A stretch of DNA of 64,000 nt from Grimontia hollisae CIP 101886 (lineage in GTDB: Bacteria > Pseudomonadota > Gammaproteobacteria > Enterobacterales > Vibrionaceae). The translations under genes were made by a program, and so were the position numbers. The notes beneath the pieces are model-generated. The model did not search any database, was not told where the DNA came from, and worked only from the letters and a program-made list of their open reading frames with translations. How positions within the stretch are numbered: position 1 is the stretch's first letter; the number at the start of each line of letters is the position of its first letter. Shown here piece by piece: positions 12,062 through 21,833 of this stretch. Location: positions 1,079,361 to 1,143,360 of the forward strand of contig NZ_ADAQ01000013.1 of NCBI RefSeq assembly GCF_000176515.1. Reading direction: 5' to 3'.

Positions 12062-12542
12062 TGCAGCCTCTTTACCTCTTCCACTTCGCAGTTTGCTCAC
12101 CCAAGGATGCACAAGGATCCTTCTGCCGCTATTCTAAACATTCCAAGGCGCTAAAACGAACAGCCAGACGCTGGATCCTCTCAAGATCGTCAGATCGCAG
12201 CGTTTATGGGATCCGATCAGCGATCACCCCTCAAAAAAATATTTATCAATACAACCCCCGAAAGCATAAGTTACATGTTCTGTATTTGGATTTTATTTAG
12301 AATTTTATGCTTGTAAATTTCATTGTAAAATAGAAATACAACATTTTATAAATTAAAGATGATTTATTAGCCGTGTATTAATTCGCCACCGTGGCCTGAA
12401 ACGATATTTCCCGCCAATTCACCCTATTTTTGTGATCAAGATCATTAAATACACAGCCATAACCTGTCCGATCCTAACGTCATTGTCCGGTAATAAGCAT
12501 TATTAACTCTTTGTTTTACATAAAAATGGAGAAATAACTGCC
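12062..12542. other. crtS: GATC-dense, AT-rich intergenic region; candidate crtS
   Basis: From 12028 to 12473 there are twelve GATC sites (starts 12028, 12033, 12116, 12174, 12185, 12193, 12210, 12215, 12222, 12434, 12440, 12470), against fewer than two expected by chance. Seven fall within 110 bp. The sequence then turns strongly AT-rich (about 12230-12400) and holds an inverted repeat AAGCATAA (12262-12269) / TTATGCTT (12305-12312). No reading frame with a ribosome site is seen. In Vibrio cholerae the chromosome 2 replication-triggering site crtS lies in the intergenic region next to the small gene beside xseA-guaBA (between VC0764 and VC0765, from memory). Position and GATC density make this region the likely counterpart; I cannot align the sequences. 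Confidence 0.55.
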
Positions 12543-12637
12543 ATGAAATACAGGAAAATGCTCTCAATGCACAAATTACACAGGTTGTCATTCCATCTTC
12601 ATGCTTCTGTCAATATCAACGGCGACAGGTATAAAAA

Positions 12638-12666
12638 TACCCTCAGTCATTGGAATACTGAGGGTA
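12638..12666 (-). terminator. gmhB intrinsic terminator
   Basis: TACCCTCAGT and ACTGAGGGTA form a perfect 10-bp stem around a 9-base loop; on the minus strand ATTTTTAT follows. It lies about 90 bp beyond the gmhB stop codon. Confidence 0.75.
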
Positions 12667-12755
12667 CTCTTCGGGTCAGTTGCTCAATGCCCAAACAGAA
12701 TCTGTGTTAGACAAAAATGCTGCTTTAACTGCGTTGTTCTCGATGTCAATGCGCC

Positions 12756-13313
12756 TCATTTAGCATTGCGTAGGTAATCTGGCACATCCACAATACTGTC
12801 TAATACGACAGTCGCTAATTTCTCACCTTCTTCTGATATCGCCTTCCCCGTACGGACCAGGATTTTCGTACCCACGCCAGCCGCTTCTGCTGCTCGCATG
12901 TCGTCGGCTTTATCACCAATCATGACAGACTTACCCATATCGATATTCAGGAAGTCTCGCGCAGAAAAGAACATACCCGGTTGCGGCTTGCGACAATCAC
13001 AGTCCAGCTTGTATTTATCATCGCCATAATCAGGGTGATGTGGGCAATAATAAATGCCGTCGAAATCCACACCTCTATCGGCAAAATTCCAGTCCATCCA
13101 CTCGGTCAGGCTCAGGAACTCATCTTCGGTGTAGTAGCCTCGTGCAATACCAGATTGGTTCGTCACCAACACAAGCAGATAGCCCATATCCTTAAATGCA
13201 CGGCATGCATCGAAGACGCCGTCTATATACTCAAAATCATCTGTGGTACTGACATAGCCGTGATCCACATTAATGACACCATCTCTATCGACAAAAACCG
13301 CTGGTCTGGCCAA
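12756..13313 (-). CDS. gmhB: D-glycero-beta-D-manno-heptose-1,7-bisphosphate 7-phosphatase
   Basis: Removes the 7-phosphate of heptose 1,7-bisphosphate on the way to ADP-heptose for the lipopolysaccharide inner core. The 185-residue HAD-family protein has the nucleophile and acid at Asp9 and Asp11 (DRDGVIN), TNQSGIARG (motif II) at about 51-59, the GmhB zinc-loop ligands Cys90, His92, Cys105 and Cys107 (CPHHPD ... CDCRKP), and IGDKADDM near residue 132. The start is TTG at 13313, preceded by GAGGG; no in-frame ATG gives an intact first strand. A strong terminator follows. trmO and proS diverge from it, the same group of genes as in V. cholerae. Confidence 0.95.
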   Translation of the reverse strand: MARPAVFVDRDGVINVDHGYVSTTDDFEYIDGVFDACRAFKDMGYLLVLVTNQSGIARGYYTEDEFLSLTEWMDWNFADRGVDFDGIYYCPHHPDYGDDKYKLDCDCRKPQPGMFFSARDFLNIDMGKSVMIGDKADDMRAAEAAGVGTKILVRTGKAISEEGEKLATVVLDSIVDVPDYLRNAK

Positions 13314-13473
13314 AGCTCTACCCTCTATACATAGTTACAGCTCAATTATGACATGCATTGGTGGCGCAAGCACCCGCCATTATGAAGCTGTAGAGGCGCA
13401 CTTCCTCACCCCTTACTGGTGATTTGGCTATCTATGGTAAAGTGCCAACGATTGAATTAAGAGATACTTGCTT

Positions 13474-14178
13474 ATGAGCTATTCGCTGACACCTGTCGGT
13501 CATATACAGTCACCCTTTAAAGAAAAGTTTGCAGTACCACGGCAACCCGGTCTGGCACCCAGTGCCATCGCATCGATTGTCTTGGAAAATGACGCCAATA
13601 ATCTCGATACCGTTCGGGGTATCGAGCAATTTTCCCATCTATGGATCCTGTTTTTATTTAACCAAAACCTGGATCAGGGATGGACGCCTACTGTCCGACC
13701 TCCTCGGTTGGGTGGAAATGAACGTATTGGGGTGTTTGCAAGCCGGGCAACGTTCCGCCCGAACGGGATTGGTATGTCTGTGGTTCCGTTAAAAGGTATA
13801 AGACAAGAGAAAGGACATATCATTATTGATATCAGCAGCTGTGATTTGGTCGATGGCACGCCAGTGATTGATATCAAACCTTATATCCCTTATTCCGATG
13901 CCATTGCTGATGCTATTGGCGGCTATGCTGCAGAAGCACCATCCACACTTAACGTCCAGTTCAGCGACGCTGCCAGTTATCTGCTGTTAAAAGACCCGTC
14001 AGGCCAGCATAAACAGCAAGTGATAAAAGAAGTCCTTGCTCAGGATCCAAGGCCTGCTTATAAGAAGGGGAAACCTGATACCAAAGAGTATGCGGTTCAC
14101 TTATTTGACTTGAATGTAAAGTTTACCGTTGATGAACCCGTTATCACTGTCACAGCGATAGAAGCCTTTGGTGAATAG
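13474..14178 (+). CDS. trmO: tRNA (N6-threonylcarbamoyladenosine(37)-N6)-methyltransferase TrmO
   Basis: TrmO (TsaA, YaeB) methylates N6-threonylcarbamoyladenosine 37 in tRNA-Thr(GGU) using S-adenosylmethionine. The 234-residue protein has the VirR/YaeB beta-barrel with family motifs: an N-terminal VGHIQSPFKEKFAVPRQP, IEQFSHLWILF, RPPRLGGNERIGVFASRATFRPN split over about residues 75-100, SCDLVDGTPVIDIKPYIPYSD, and a C-terminal domain with DPRPAYKK and YAVHLFDLNVKF. The ATG at 13474 is preferred over the TTG two codons earlier. proS follows after about 65 bp on the same strand and may be co-transcribed. Confidence 0.95.
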   Translation: MSYSLTPVGHIQSPFKEKFAVPRQPGLAPSAIASIVLENDANNLDTVRGIEQFSHLWILFLFNQNLDQGWTPTVRPPRLGGNERIGVFASRATFRPNGIGMSVVPLKGIRQEKGHIIIDISSCDLVDGTPVIDIKPYIPYSDAIADAIGGYAAEAPSTLNVQFSDAASYLLLKDPSGQHKQQVIKEVLAQDPRPAYKKGKPDTKEYAVHLFDLNVKFTVDEPVITVTAIEAFGE

Positions 14179-14244
14179 GTCTCTCGCTGGTAATATGACG
14201 CACTTATACCCTCCTTACTGTAAATAGATAAACGGATAGCTTAG

Positions 14245-15960
14245 ATGCGTACCAGTAAATACCTTCTTTCTACGTTGAAGGAAACACCAAATGACGCAGA
14301 AGTGGTCAGCCACCAGCTGATGCTGCGTGCCGGCATGATCCGCAAACTGGCTTCAGGCCTGTACACCTGGCTGCCAACCGGTTTGCGCGTGCTGCAAAAG
14401 GTTGAAAATATCGTTCGTCAGGAAATCAACAACGCAGGCGCGATTGAAACCCTGATGCCCGTGGTTCAGCCGTTTGAGCTATGGGAAGAGACAGGCCGTT
14501 CTGAAAAGATGGGGCCAGAGCTACTTCGCTTCACTGACCGCCATGAGCGTCCGTTTGTTTTGAGCCCGACAGCGGAAGAAGTGATCACCTCGCTGGTTCG
14601 TAACGAAGTAAACTCTTACAAGCAGCTTCCTTTGAACCTGTATCAAATCCAGACCAAGTTCCGTGATGAAGTGCGCCCACGTTTCGGTGTGATGCGTGCC
14701 CGTGAATTTTCGATGATGGATGCGTACAGCTTCGACCTCGACAAAGAAGGCCTGCAAAAATCTTATGAAGCGATGCACACTGCGTATTGTGCAGCGTTCG
14801 ACCGTATGGGTCTGGACTACCGCCCAGTGCTTGCTGATACAGGTGCAATCGGTGGTTCTGCCTCTCACGAGTTCCACGTACTGGCAAACAGCGGTGAAGA
14901 CATCATTGCTTTCTCTAGCGAATCGGATTATGCAGCCAACATTGAAATGGCCGAAGCCGTTGCGCCTGCGGGTGAACGTGCTGCACCAACCCAGGAAATG
15001 ACACTGGTCGATACCCCTGATGCGAAAACCATCGCGCAGTTGGTTGAACAGTTTGGCCTGCCTATCGAGAAAACCGTTAAGACCTTGTTCGTGAAAGCGT
15101 CTGACGCGGTTGATGCTGATTTGGTTGCCCTGTTGGTTCGCGGTGACCACGAGCTCAACGAAATTAAAGCGGAGAAACTGCCTCAGGTTGAAGCGCCATT
15201 GCAGTTTGCAACAGAGGAAGAAATTCGCGCAGTGGTTGGCGCAGGCCCAGGTTCTTTAGGTCCGGTTGGCCTGACAGTACCATTTATCGTTGACCGCAGC
15301 GTTGCGTTGATGAGTGACTTCGGCGCTGGTGCAAACATCGACGACAAACACTACTTCGGTATCAACTGGGGTCGTGATGTTGAATTGGGTGACGTGGCAG
15401 ATATCCGCAACGTGGTAGAGGGCGATCCAAGCCCATGCGGTAAAGGTACTATCCAACTGAAACGCGGTATCGAAGTGGGCCACATCTTCCAGCTGGGCAC
15501 CAATTACTCAGAGAAAATGGGCTGTGGCGTTCTGGGCGCAGATGGCAAGAACGTGATCCTGGAAATGGGTTGTTACGGCATCGGCGTGTCACGCGTCGTG
15601 GCAGCTGCCATTGAACAGAACCATGACGAAAACGGTATCATCTGGCCTGACGCCATTGCGCCGTTTACTGTGGCTATCGTGCCAATGAACATGCACAAGT
15701 CAGAGCGTGTTAAAGATGCGGCTGAAAAACTGTATGCAGAACTGACTGCTGCAGGTATTGAAGTGCTGTTTGATGATCGTAAAGAGCGTCCGGGTGTCAT
15801 GTTCTCTGACATGGAACTGATTGGTATCCCACACACCATCATCATCGGTGAGCGCAGCATGGACAACGGTGTATTTGAATACAAACACCGCCGTAACGGT
15901 GAGAAAGTGCCGGTAGACATGGAAAACATGGTTGAGTTCTTAAAAGCAAAACTCGCTTAA
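14245..15960 (+). CDS. proS: Prolyl-tRNA synthetase
   Basis: Charges tRNA-Pro with proline. The 571-residue length equals that of bacterial-type ProRS (E. coli 572). The class II catalytic core is visible: motif 1 in the first 100 residues ([13 protein letters not shown]), motif 2 around [25 protein letters not shown] (split, residues 137-161), and motif 3 near [19 protein letters not shown]. The YbaK-like editing domain that removes Ala-tRNA-Pro is inserted at roughly residues 230-400. The anticodon-binding domain closes the protein. A strong hairpin plus T-run follows, ending the trmO-proS unit. Confidence 0.98.
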   Translation: MRTSKYLLSTLKETPNDAEVVSHQLMLRAGMIRKLASGLYTWLPTGLRVLQKVENIVRQEINNAGAIETLMPVVQPFELWEETGRSEKMGPELLRFTDRHERPFVLSPTAEEVITSLVRNEVNSYKQLPLNLYQIQTKFRDEVRPRFGVMRAREFSMMDAYSFDLDKEGLQKSYEAMHTAYCAAFDRMGLDYRPVLADTGAIGGSASHEFHVLANSGEDIIAFSSESDYAANIEMAEAVAPAGERAAPTQEMTLVDTPDAKTIAQLVEQFGLPIEKTVKTLFVKASDAVDADLVALLVRGDHELNEIKAEKLPQVEAPLQFATEEEIRAVVGAGPGSLGPVGLTVPFIVDRSVALMSDFGAGANIDDKHYFGINWGRDVELGDVADIRNVVEGDPSPCGKGTIQLKRGIEVGHIFQLGTNYSEKMGCGVLGADGKNVILEMGCYGIGVSRVVAAAIEQNHDENGIIWPDAIAPFTVAIVPMNMHKSERVKDAAEKLYAELTAAGIEVLFDDRKERPGVMFSDMELIGIPHTIIIGERSMDNGVFEYKHRRNGEKVPVDMENMVEFLKAKLA

Positions 15961-15977
15961 TACTCGCCTGTTCTACC

Positions 15978-16003
15978 AAACGCCTCCAACTGGAGGCGTT
16001 TTT
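15978..16003 (+). terminator. proS intrinsic terminator
   Basis: AAACGCCTCC-AACT-GGAGGCGTTT, a perfect 10-bp stem with a 4-base loop, followed by further T. Confidence 0.9.
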
Positions 16004-16200
16004 ACAGGGCGCCATTTTCATTGAAACCTGCCGTTTCGTTCACGATATTATATTCATAAAAGCGCCCCCAACGCCTTCTCTCTTCTTTTGACGGGTAAGT
16101 GTCTTCCAGCATGGCTGAAGTCTGTATCCCTCCTTTTTATACCCAAGCAACGCTTCTGGTTCATACTGAAAAGAAAGACAATCCAACAGGTAGTCAGGTT

Positions 16201-17352
16201 ATGGTAGCCAAAACGCCCCCATCCTCTCCACAGAAGCATATCGCCTTACTGTTAACAGGCGGTGGTGCTCGTGCGGCATATCAAATCGGGGTATTGAAGG
16301 CCATTGCGGAATGGTATCCTCGGGTACATCACAGCCCATTTACCATTTATTGCGGCACCTCAGCCGGTGCGCTGAATGCCACCTCACTGGCTTGCCATGC
16401 GTCATGTTTCCGACTCGGCGTCAAAAAACTGTCTTGGCTTTGGACTCACCTTTCAACACCGGATATATTCAAAAGCTCATTTTCAGGCATGTTTTACCAT
16501 ATTGGCCGACAAGGCTTTGCTCGTATGCAGGCCCAGTATCATTGCGCTCCCCCTTTTGGTTTGTTAGACAACCGCCCTCTTCGTACGCTCTTAAATAATG
16601 TGCTTCAGTTCAATAAGATAGAGCACCAGATAATGACAGGTAATTTACGGGGACTGGCGATCACCGCCTCCAACTACCAGACCAGCCGATCTGTCACGTT
16701 TTACCAAGGACAGCCGGATATTGAACCCTGGACGCGTTCACGAGCGATAGGTATTCCCAGCCAGATCACCACCGAACACTTGCTCGCATCCTCCGCAATT
16801 CCTATTGTATTCCCAGCCTCACAAATTGGTCATAGCTATTATGGCGATGGCTCCGTTCACCAAATCGCACCATTACGGCCTGCATTAAAAATGGGGGCAG
16901 AACGGGTACTCATCATTGATTTAAACCCCCGACAATCTGAGCAAAGCCATGGCCTTGCCCATGCTCCCGGACTGGCCGCTCTGGGCGGGCACTTGATGGA
17001 TGCAATTTTTGCCGACACGCTATCGGCAGACCTTGAGCATCTTGATCGTATGAATGCTCTGGTTAACGCCATGCCAAAGACAAAAGCTGAAGCGCTGTCA
17101 TTGCGGCAAGTCGATGCCTTCCATCTGTCTCCTTCCGAGCCTTTTGAGCCACTCGTCGAACGCCATTACTGCGACATGCCTATTGCAGTAAGAGGATTGA
17201 TGAGAATACTGGGCATCAGTCCCGTTGAAGATACGGCAATGACCAGTTATCTGCTGTTTGAATCAAAATACATCAATCAGTTAATTGACATGGGTTATAA
17301 AGACACTCAGGATCGTCGAACTGATTTAGCCGCATTTCTCGCTGGCGAGTGA
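16201..17352 (+). CDS. Patatin-like phospholipase
   Basis: A 383-residue patatin-family lipid acyl hydrolase. The oxyanion glycine stretch GGGARAAYQIGVL (residues 20-32), the nucleophile elbow GTSAG with Ser54, and the catalytic Asp216 in YGDGS complete the Ser-Asp dyad. No signal peptide is visible, so it probably acts in the cytoplasm or at the inner membrane. Substrate is unknown. The start is uncertain: ATG at 16201 has AGG about ten bases upstream and begins shortly before the conserved core, while ATG at 16111 or GTG at 16099 would add 30-34 poorly conserved residues. It is flanked by proS and a diguanylate cyclase and appears to stand alone. Confidence 0.85.
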   Translation: MVAKTPPSSPQKHIALLLTGGGARAAYQIGVLKAIAEWYPRVHHSPFTIYCGTSAGALNATSLACHASCFRLGVKKLSWLWTHLSTPDIFKSSFSGMFYHIGRQGFARMQAQYHCAPPFGLLDNRPLRTLLNNVLQFNKIEHQIMTGNLRGLAITASNYQTSRSVTFYQGQPDIEPWTRSRAIGIPSQITTEHLLASSAIPIVFPASQIGHSYYGDGSVHQIAPLRPALKMGAERVLIIDLNPRQSEQSHGLAHAPGLAALGGHLMDAIFADTLSADLEHLDRMNALVNAMPKTKAEALSLRQVDAFHLSPSEPFEPLVERHYCDMPIAVRGLMRILGISPVEDTAMTSYLLFESKYINQLIDMGYKDTQDRRTDLAAFLAGE

Positions 17353-17459
17353 TCTCTCTTCACTGATGAAGTACAAAAGCACCTCAAAATTGGAACGCTT
17401 TTTGCTTTTATTGATTAAAGCATAAACAGTGACAGTGTTAGGTTTCTGAGGCAAATTCG

Positions 17460-18314
17460 ATGAGTACGCAACTGGAACAAATTAAAAAAGCGGCGATACA
17501 AACCCGTCGTGTTCCTTTGGGCGCGGATCAACGCCTGATGGTGATGCAGAAACTTCAAGGACAGCTGGATATCGCGCCGTTATTTGATGTATTCACCCAA
17601 GAGCTGGAAAAACAAATCGACATTACCCGCCTGATCTGGGAGCACCAAGAAATTTCCCATATCGTCCGACGTGGAGGATCATCGGACTACCGCCAGACCT
17701 TCTCACTGAAATTCACCAACACCCCGCTGGGCATGCTGCAATACTGCACCCCTTACAAGCTCGATGATGACGAAATTGCCCTTATCCATACTTATCACCG
17801 TTTACTGGCTGGCCCTTTAAGTAATGCGATTGAATATAACCGCGTACGCAACATGGCCCTGCTTGACAGCCTGACCGGATTAAATAACCGAACCAGCTTT
17901 GAACAGGATCTCCGCCAGTCCATTGCAATGACCGAGCGGAACAACCATGGTCTGATCCTGATGATTTTCGACATGAATAACTTCAAGCAGGTCAACGATA
18001 CCTATGGCCACTTAGATGGCGACAACGTGCTACGCCGCTTCTCCTTGTTACTAAAAGAAGCCATTCGCGCCTCTGACCGCTGCTATCGCATTGGCGGTGA
18101 TGAATTCGCGGTCATTTTGACACCGGCTACAAAAGAATCTGCACAGTTGGTAAATGAACGTCTTAAATCCTTGGTTGCCAAAGACTCACTGTTGTCAGCC
18201 CACAATATTTCCAGCTCCGTCGGTTGTACCACCTACCGTCAGGGCGACAATCATATGTCAATCTTTGAACGTGCCGACCGAAGCATGTACCGCAATAAGT
18301 CTCGACACCGCTAA
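17460..18314 (+). CDS. GGDEF-domain diguanylate cyclase
   Basis: A 284-residue cytoplasmic protein. The N-terminal 125 residues form a GAF-like or unassigned sensor region without membrane segments. The C-terminal GGDEF domain begins at DSLTGLNNR (136-144) and carries an intact active-site GGDEF at 212-216, so it should make cyclic di-GMP from two GTP. An inhibitory I-site RxxD (RASD, 203-206) lies five residues before GGDEF, which suggests product feedback. What the N-terminal region senses is not apparent. It is followed by yaeP with about 80 bp between. Confidence 0.92.
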   Translation: MSTQLEQIKKAAIQTRRVPLGADQRLMVMQKLQGQLDIAPLFDVFTQELEKQIDITRLIWEHQEISHIVRRGGSSDYRQTFSLKFTNTPLGMLQYCTPYKLDDDEIALIHTYHRLLAGPLSNAIEYNRVRNMALLDSLTGLNNRTSFEQDLRQSIAMTERNNHGLILMIFDMNNFKQVNDTYGHLDGDNVLRRFSLLLKEAIRASDRCYRIGGDEFAVILTPATKESAQLVNERLKSLVAKDSLLSAHNISSSVGCTTYRQGDNHMSIFERADRSMYRNKSRHR

Positions 18315-18393
18315 CCCCACCCAATCAAGCTTCAACGCTCCATTACAGCGCTTTTTGCGTTATATTTCCCTTGGTTTTATGAAAGGAGTGGCT

Positions 18394-18600
18394 ATGAAAG
18401 TCTACGAATGTTGCGATTTGATCCGCCAACGCTATTCAGAAATTGGCAGCGGCGAGCAGGGATATATCCCAAGCGCCATTGCCTGCGCCATCCGCGCTTT
18501 GGATGCCATCGCATCTGATGAACGCATTCCGGAAGAAAAACGTGAACAAGCCGCCTTTGCCGCCGCGAATCTGCTGATCAGTGACCACGAGGATGCATAA
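18394..18600 (+). CDS. yaeP: YaeP family (UPF0253) protein
   Basis: A 68-residue protein clearly similar to E. coli Yae[21 protein letters not shown], then a conserved C-terminal [15 protein letters not shown]. Function is unknown. The start at 18394 has GGAG five bases upstream; ATG at 18379 would add five residues (MKGVA) that read through that ribosome site. The stop codon overlaps the ATG of the next gene (TAATG at 18598-18602), so the two are translationally coupled. In vibrios yaeP and a DUF4250 gene are regularly paired in this way. Confidence 0.9.
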   Translation: MKVYECCDLIRQRYSEIGSGEQGYIPSAIACAIRALDAIASDERIPEEKREQAAFAAANLLISDHEDA

Positions 18601-18788
18601 TGAACCTAAAAAACTTTGAAGCCATGGATACCATCATGTTGATGAGTATCGTGAACATGAAATTACGTGATGAATTCAGCTCTCTGAATGAGCTCACCAA
18701 ATACTTCGATATTGATGAAGCCGCACTGAAAGCCAAACTGGCCACTGCAGGGTTTGAATACCTGCCAGAGCACAACCAGTTTAGGTAA
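18600..18788 (+). CDS. DUF4250 domain protein
   Basis: A 62-residue protein of the DUF4250 family, recognisable by MLMSIVNMKLRDEF near the N-terminus, a middle helix pair (LTKYFDIDEAALKAKLATAG) and the terminal FEYLPEHNQFR. Function is unknown. The fold is probably all-helical, and the central part resembles a small helix-turn-helix (inference). Its ATG shares one base with the yaeP stop codon, indicating coupled translation. A hairpin with a T-run follows at 18806-18836. Confidence 0.88.
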   Translation: MNLKNFEAMDTIMLMSIVNMKLRDEFSSLNELTKYFDIDEAALKAKLATAGFEYLPEHNQFR

Positions 18789-18805
18789 TCGCACCACCAG
18801 AACAT

Positions 18806-18836
18806 CAAAAGCGGAAGCGCCTAGCTTCCGTTTTGA
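18806..18836 (+). terminator. Terminator of the yaeP-DUF4250 operon
   Basis: CAAAAGCGGAAG pairs with CTTCCGTTTTG with one bulged G; the T-rich arm ends the structure. Confidence 0.65.
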
Positions 18837-18932
18837 GTGTTCAGGCAATGCCTATGTATCAGGTAGCGCTTACACCAATGACATCCAAATCACGGCAACA
18901 TCTACAGATATGGTGAATTGATCACCGGAAAC

Positions 18933-18960
18933 AAAAAAAGCCAAGGCAAAGGCCATGGCT
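18933..18960 (-). terminator. Terminator of the cytochrome c gene
   Basis: On the minus strand AGCCATGGC-CTTT-GCCTTGGCT (one mismatch) is followed by a run of seven T, 22 bp after the stop codon. Confidence 0.8.
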
Positions 18961-18982
18961 CTCTACGTAATTGCTCTTGCAC

Positions 18983-19294
18983 CTATTTCATCTGCGAGAA
19001 GTAGGCTGCCAGGTTAGCCATGTCAGCATCACTCAGTATGTCTGCCTGAGGCTTCATTATCATCGCCTGTGCACTGGTACGCTCTCCGTTTTTATACGCT
19101 TTCAATGCCGATACCAGATACTGCTCATTCTGGCCTGCAAGATTAGGGTACCCGGGGATCAATGCAATACCGTCTGCGCCATGGCACGCCGCACAGATTG
19201 CTGCTTTTGCTTTTCCTGCTTCAGCATCACCTGCTGCAAACGAAGGTGCTGCCATCATCAGTGCTGCCAGACCTAAAGGTAACAGTCGTTTCAT
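18983..19294 (-). CDS. Class I c-type cytochrome (small, soluble, periplasmic)
   Basis: A 103-residue single-haem cytochrome c. Residues 1-20 are a Sec signal peptide (basic start, [12 protein letters not shown] core, cleavage probably after SFA). The haem-binding motif CAACH follows about 14 residues into the mature part, and the Met ligand is probably in SAQAMIMKP. It resembles half of a cytochrome c4 or a c-555/c5-type electron carrier that could donate to a terminal oxidase. The ATG at 19294 sits just after GAGGAAGTG; the in-frame GTG one codon earlier is part of that site. It is monocistronic, with its own terminator, and the precise redox partner is unknown. Confidence 0.9.
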   Translation of the reverse strand: MKRLLPLGLAALMMAAPSFAAGDAEAGKAKAAICAACHGADGIALIPGYPNLAGQNEQYLVSALKAYKNGERTSAQAMIMKPQADILSDADMANLAAYFSQMK

Positions 19295-19363
19295 CACTTC
19301 CTCACTTTATTGTTTTTCAGTTAGTTTGGTTAATTTGACTAAATTGTTACACGTTATACGTAT

Positions 19364-20686
19364 TCACGCATCGAAGGCACGGCATTTGTGCCAGACAAGC
19401 TCACACTCCCCGCCAACAAATCCCTCGCACACAAACAGACCGGCGACGGCCGCAATTTTTGCACCATAGAATAGGATCGGGGTTCTGCGTCTTTCCCAGC
19501 TTGGCACACCGTATTCCTGAAACAGCTTTTTAAGCTTTCGCTTACCCAGCCTTCCTGCAGGGTGAGCAGATAGCCCTTCAGGATTAAACGTAACGCTCAC
19601 GGTTTCATTGGCAAACGGTGCCCTTATCTTGCCTCCAAATCCCACGGTTTGAAGTGCAATCTCCCCAAGGCCATCGGGTAAACCCAGTGTTTCTCCTATC
19701 TCCAGCTGACCTGTCCATGCCGATACATCTTGGTGAGGTGGAACAACATAGAGTGTGCCTTGGTAACGACGCACATCTACCGGGCCTAATTGAAGTGATG
19801 GGTTTGCATCTTGTGCCGATTCAATCACTGAAACCTGAAGCTCACGCATCTGCACTGACGAAGGTACTACACCTGCGGTCTTCTTCAGCCAGCGCCGTGT
19901 CATCGCTGTCTGCATGTTACCGGATAATGCCATCAAAGCGCTGATGGAAAGCCCTCCGTCCGCCAGCATCACCTGATGGTCATAACCTGACAAAAGCTCA
20001 TCCAGCAGCGCCTCTTGCTCAGCACAGTGACGCGCCGTACGGTTGATCGCTTTCACCATCCCCGGCCAACGTTCCTGCGCCATAGGTAACCATTGTTGCC
20101 TGATAAAATTACGATCAAAGCGACAGTCCAGATTACTTTCATCCTCAAGCCAGCTCAGTCCCTGGTCCTCAGCGTAGCGCTCAATTACTGCACGGGTGAT
20201 ACTGAGCAAAGGGCGACACAACACGGCATGACCCAATGGCCTTGTTACCGGCATGGCAGCAAGCCCGGCGGGGCCACTGCCACGTTTGAGAGCAAGCAGG
20301 AAGGTTTCAGCCTGATCATCAGCATGTTGTCCGGTCAGCACCAATGCGTCATTTTCTACGTGGTTGAGAATGGCTTGGTAGCGGGCCTCACGCGCCGCAT
20401 TTTCCAGATTCCCTTCCCGCTGATTCAGGGAGACGCGGATCCCCTTGAATGCAAAATCTGCTTCTGTCGCCCAGGCTTCACAGCGCATCATCCATTCGTC
20501 GGCATTTGGACTCAAGCCGTGGTGAATATGAATGACGAGATAACGGTGCTGGGGATGAATATCCCGGTAGGTCGCGAGCAAATCCAGCATGACACGAGAG
20601 TCTACCCCACCGCTGAAAGCCAGAACAATCTGACGCGGCTGGGGAGTATACGCATCAAGCACATTTTCAAACAGGGAGAACAACAT
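19364..20686 (-). CDS. tilS: tRNA(Ile)-lysidine synthase
   Basis: TilS attaches lysine to cytidine 34 of the CAU-anticodon tRNA-Ile, so that it reads AUA and accepts isoleucine. The 440-residue protein has the N-type ATP-pyrophosphatase P-loop SGGVDS at 25-30, the catalytic-domain motifs HIHHGL and NLENAAREARY, and the two C-terminal substrate-binding domains including LGKRKLKKLFQE. E. coli TilS has 432 residues. AGAGG precedes the ATG. It lies downstream of accA on the same strand, as in E. coli, but a terminator-like hairpin separates the two, so it may have its own promoter in 20690-20769. Confidence 0.95.
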   Translation of the reverse strand: MLFSLFENVLDAYTPQPRQIVLAFSGGVDSRVMLDLLATYRDIHPQHRYLVIHIHHGLSPNADEWMMRCEAWATEADFAFKGIRVSLNQREGNLENAAREARYQAILNHVENDALVLTGQHADDQAETFLLALKRGSGPAGLAAMPVTRPLGHAVLCRPLLSITRAVIERYAEDQGLSWLEDESNLDCRFDRNFIRQQWLPMAQERWPGMVKAINRTARHCAEQEALLDELLSGYDHQVMLADGGLSISALMALSGNMQTAMTRRWLKKTAGVVPSSVQMRELQVSVIESAQDANPSLQLGPVDVRRYQGTLYVVPPHQDVSAWTGQLEIGETLGLPDGLGEIALQTVGFGGKIRAPFANETVSVTFNPEGLSAHPAGRLGKRKLKKLFQEYGVPSWERRRTPILFYGAKIAAVAGLFVCEGFVGGECELVWHKCRAFDA

Positions 20687-20769
20687 ACGTGCCTCTCAAT
20701 ACAGAATTACCCGAATCATAGCAGAAGAGTTACTCACCGGAACATGTTGTTGATGTTCCCAAAAACAGG

Positions 20770-20789
20770 AAAGGGCCCGCAGGCCCTTT
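20770..20789 (-). terminator. accA terminator or attenuator
   Basis: AAAGGGCC and GGCCCTTT form an 8-bp stem with a 4-base loop; on the minus strand CCTGTTTTT follows. It separates accA from tilS. Confidence 0.65.
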
Positions 20790-20809
20790 TCGTTATCAAT
20801 CAAGATGAC

Positions 20810-21772
20810 TTAGCAGTAACCATAACTCATCAAACGCTGGTAACGACGCTCACGCAGAACATCTGGATCCATTTGTGTCAGCTCTTCAAGCTGAGTCAAC
20901 AAGTGCGCCTTGATGTTTTCTGCTGTCTTCGCGAAATCGCGGTGTGCACCGCCCATTGGCTCTTCGATAATGTTATCGATAAGCCCCAGCTCTTTCAGGC
21001 GCGGCGCCGTCATACCCATCGCTTCTGCTGCCTGTGGTGCTTTATCAGAATCACGCCAAAGGATAGACGCACAGCCTTCTGGCGAAATAACCGAGTAAGT
21101 TGAATACTGCAGCATGTTGACATAATCACCCACACCGATAGCCAATGCGCCGCCAGAGCCGCCTTCACCGACGACATTGACAATAATCGGCACCGTCAGG
21201 CCTGCCATCTCTTTCAGGTTACGGGCAATTGCCTCAGACTGACCACGCTCTTCTGCCCCAACGCCCGGATAAGCTCCGGCAGTGTCGATAAAGGTGATGA
21301 TTGGCATCTTAAAGCGCTCAGCCATTTTCATCAGGCGCAACGCTTTACGATAACCTTCCGGCTTTGGCATGCCAAAGTTGCGGATCACTTTCTCGCGTGT
21401 TTCACGGCCTTTCTGGTGGCCAATGATCATCACAGGACGTCCGTCGATACGCGCCATCCCCCCCACAATCGCCTTGTCGTCCGCATATGCGCGATCACCG
21501 GCCAGCTCTTCAAATTCGGTAAAGATCAGGTCCGTATAGTCGAGTGTATAAGGGCGACGGGGATGACGCGCCAGTTGTGCAACCTGCCATGCCCCCAGAT
21601 CGTTGAAGATCTTTCGGGTTAACTCGGCGCTTTTGGTCTCCAATTGCTCGATTTCTTTATCCAGGTTGACAGCCTCTGGATCGTCGCCGCGTTTGGACAC
21701 TACACGCAGGGCTTCGATTTTTGCTTCCAACTCCGCGATTGGCTGTTCAAATTCAAGGAAATTAAGACTCAT
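20810..21772 (-). CDS. accA: Acetyl-CoA carboxylase carboxyltransferase subunit alpha
   Basis: AccA and AccD (elsewhere) form the carboxyltransferase that moves CO2 from biotin on AccB to acetyl-CoA, giving malonyl-CoA for fatty-acid synthesis. The 320-residue protein matches E. coli AccA (319) closely: [20 protein letters not shown] at the start, [22 protein letters not shown], the crotonase-fold core with [17 protein letters not shown] and [15 protein letters not shown], and the ending [11 protein letters not shown]. The start at 21772 is set by this N-terminal match; the longer frame to 21814 adds an unconserved segment. It follows dnaE with about 60 bp between, as in E. coli. Confidence 0.97.
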   Translation of the reverse strand: MSLNFLEFEQPIAELEAKIEALRVVSKRGDDPEAVNLDKEIEQLETKSAELTRKIFNDLGAWQVAQLARHPRRPYTLDYTDLIFTEFEELAGDRAYADDKAIVGGMARIDGRPVMIIGHQKGRETREKVIRNFGMPKPEGYRKALRLMKMAERFKMPIITFIDTAGAYPGVGAEERGQSEAIARNLKEMAGLTVPIIVNVVGEGGSGGALAIGVGDYVNMLQYSTYSVISPEGCASILWRDSDKAPQAAEAMGMTAPRLKELGLIDNIIEEPMGGAHRDFAKTAENIKAHLLTQLEELTQMDPDVLRERRYQRLMSYGYC

Positions 21773-21833
21773 AGAGAAAGAATCCTGTTCAGGTAATAAC
21801 GTCGCCCCGCCCATTCCTGACGGGGCCTAAGTA

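Noticed and set aside
12431-12447. TGTGATCAAGATCATT resembles both CRP (TGTGA-N6-TCACA) and FNR (TTGAT-N4-ATCAA) sites.
   Set aside because: It matches neither fully and no gene with a credible promoter lies next to it, so no operator is called; it is counted only as part of the GATC cluster.
12543-12710. A 55-codon frame with GGAG 11 bases upstream, in the gap between the yfgJ-like gene and gmhB.
   Set aside because: It runs through the gmhB terminator hairpin, its composition does not look like protein, and it has no recognisable similarity.
20093-21103. A 336-codon plus-strand frame across tilS and accA.
   Set aside because: It is antisense to two conserved genes and includes their intergenic terminator.
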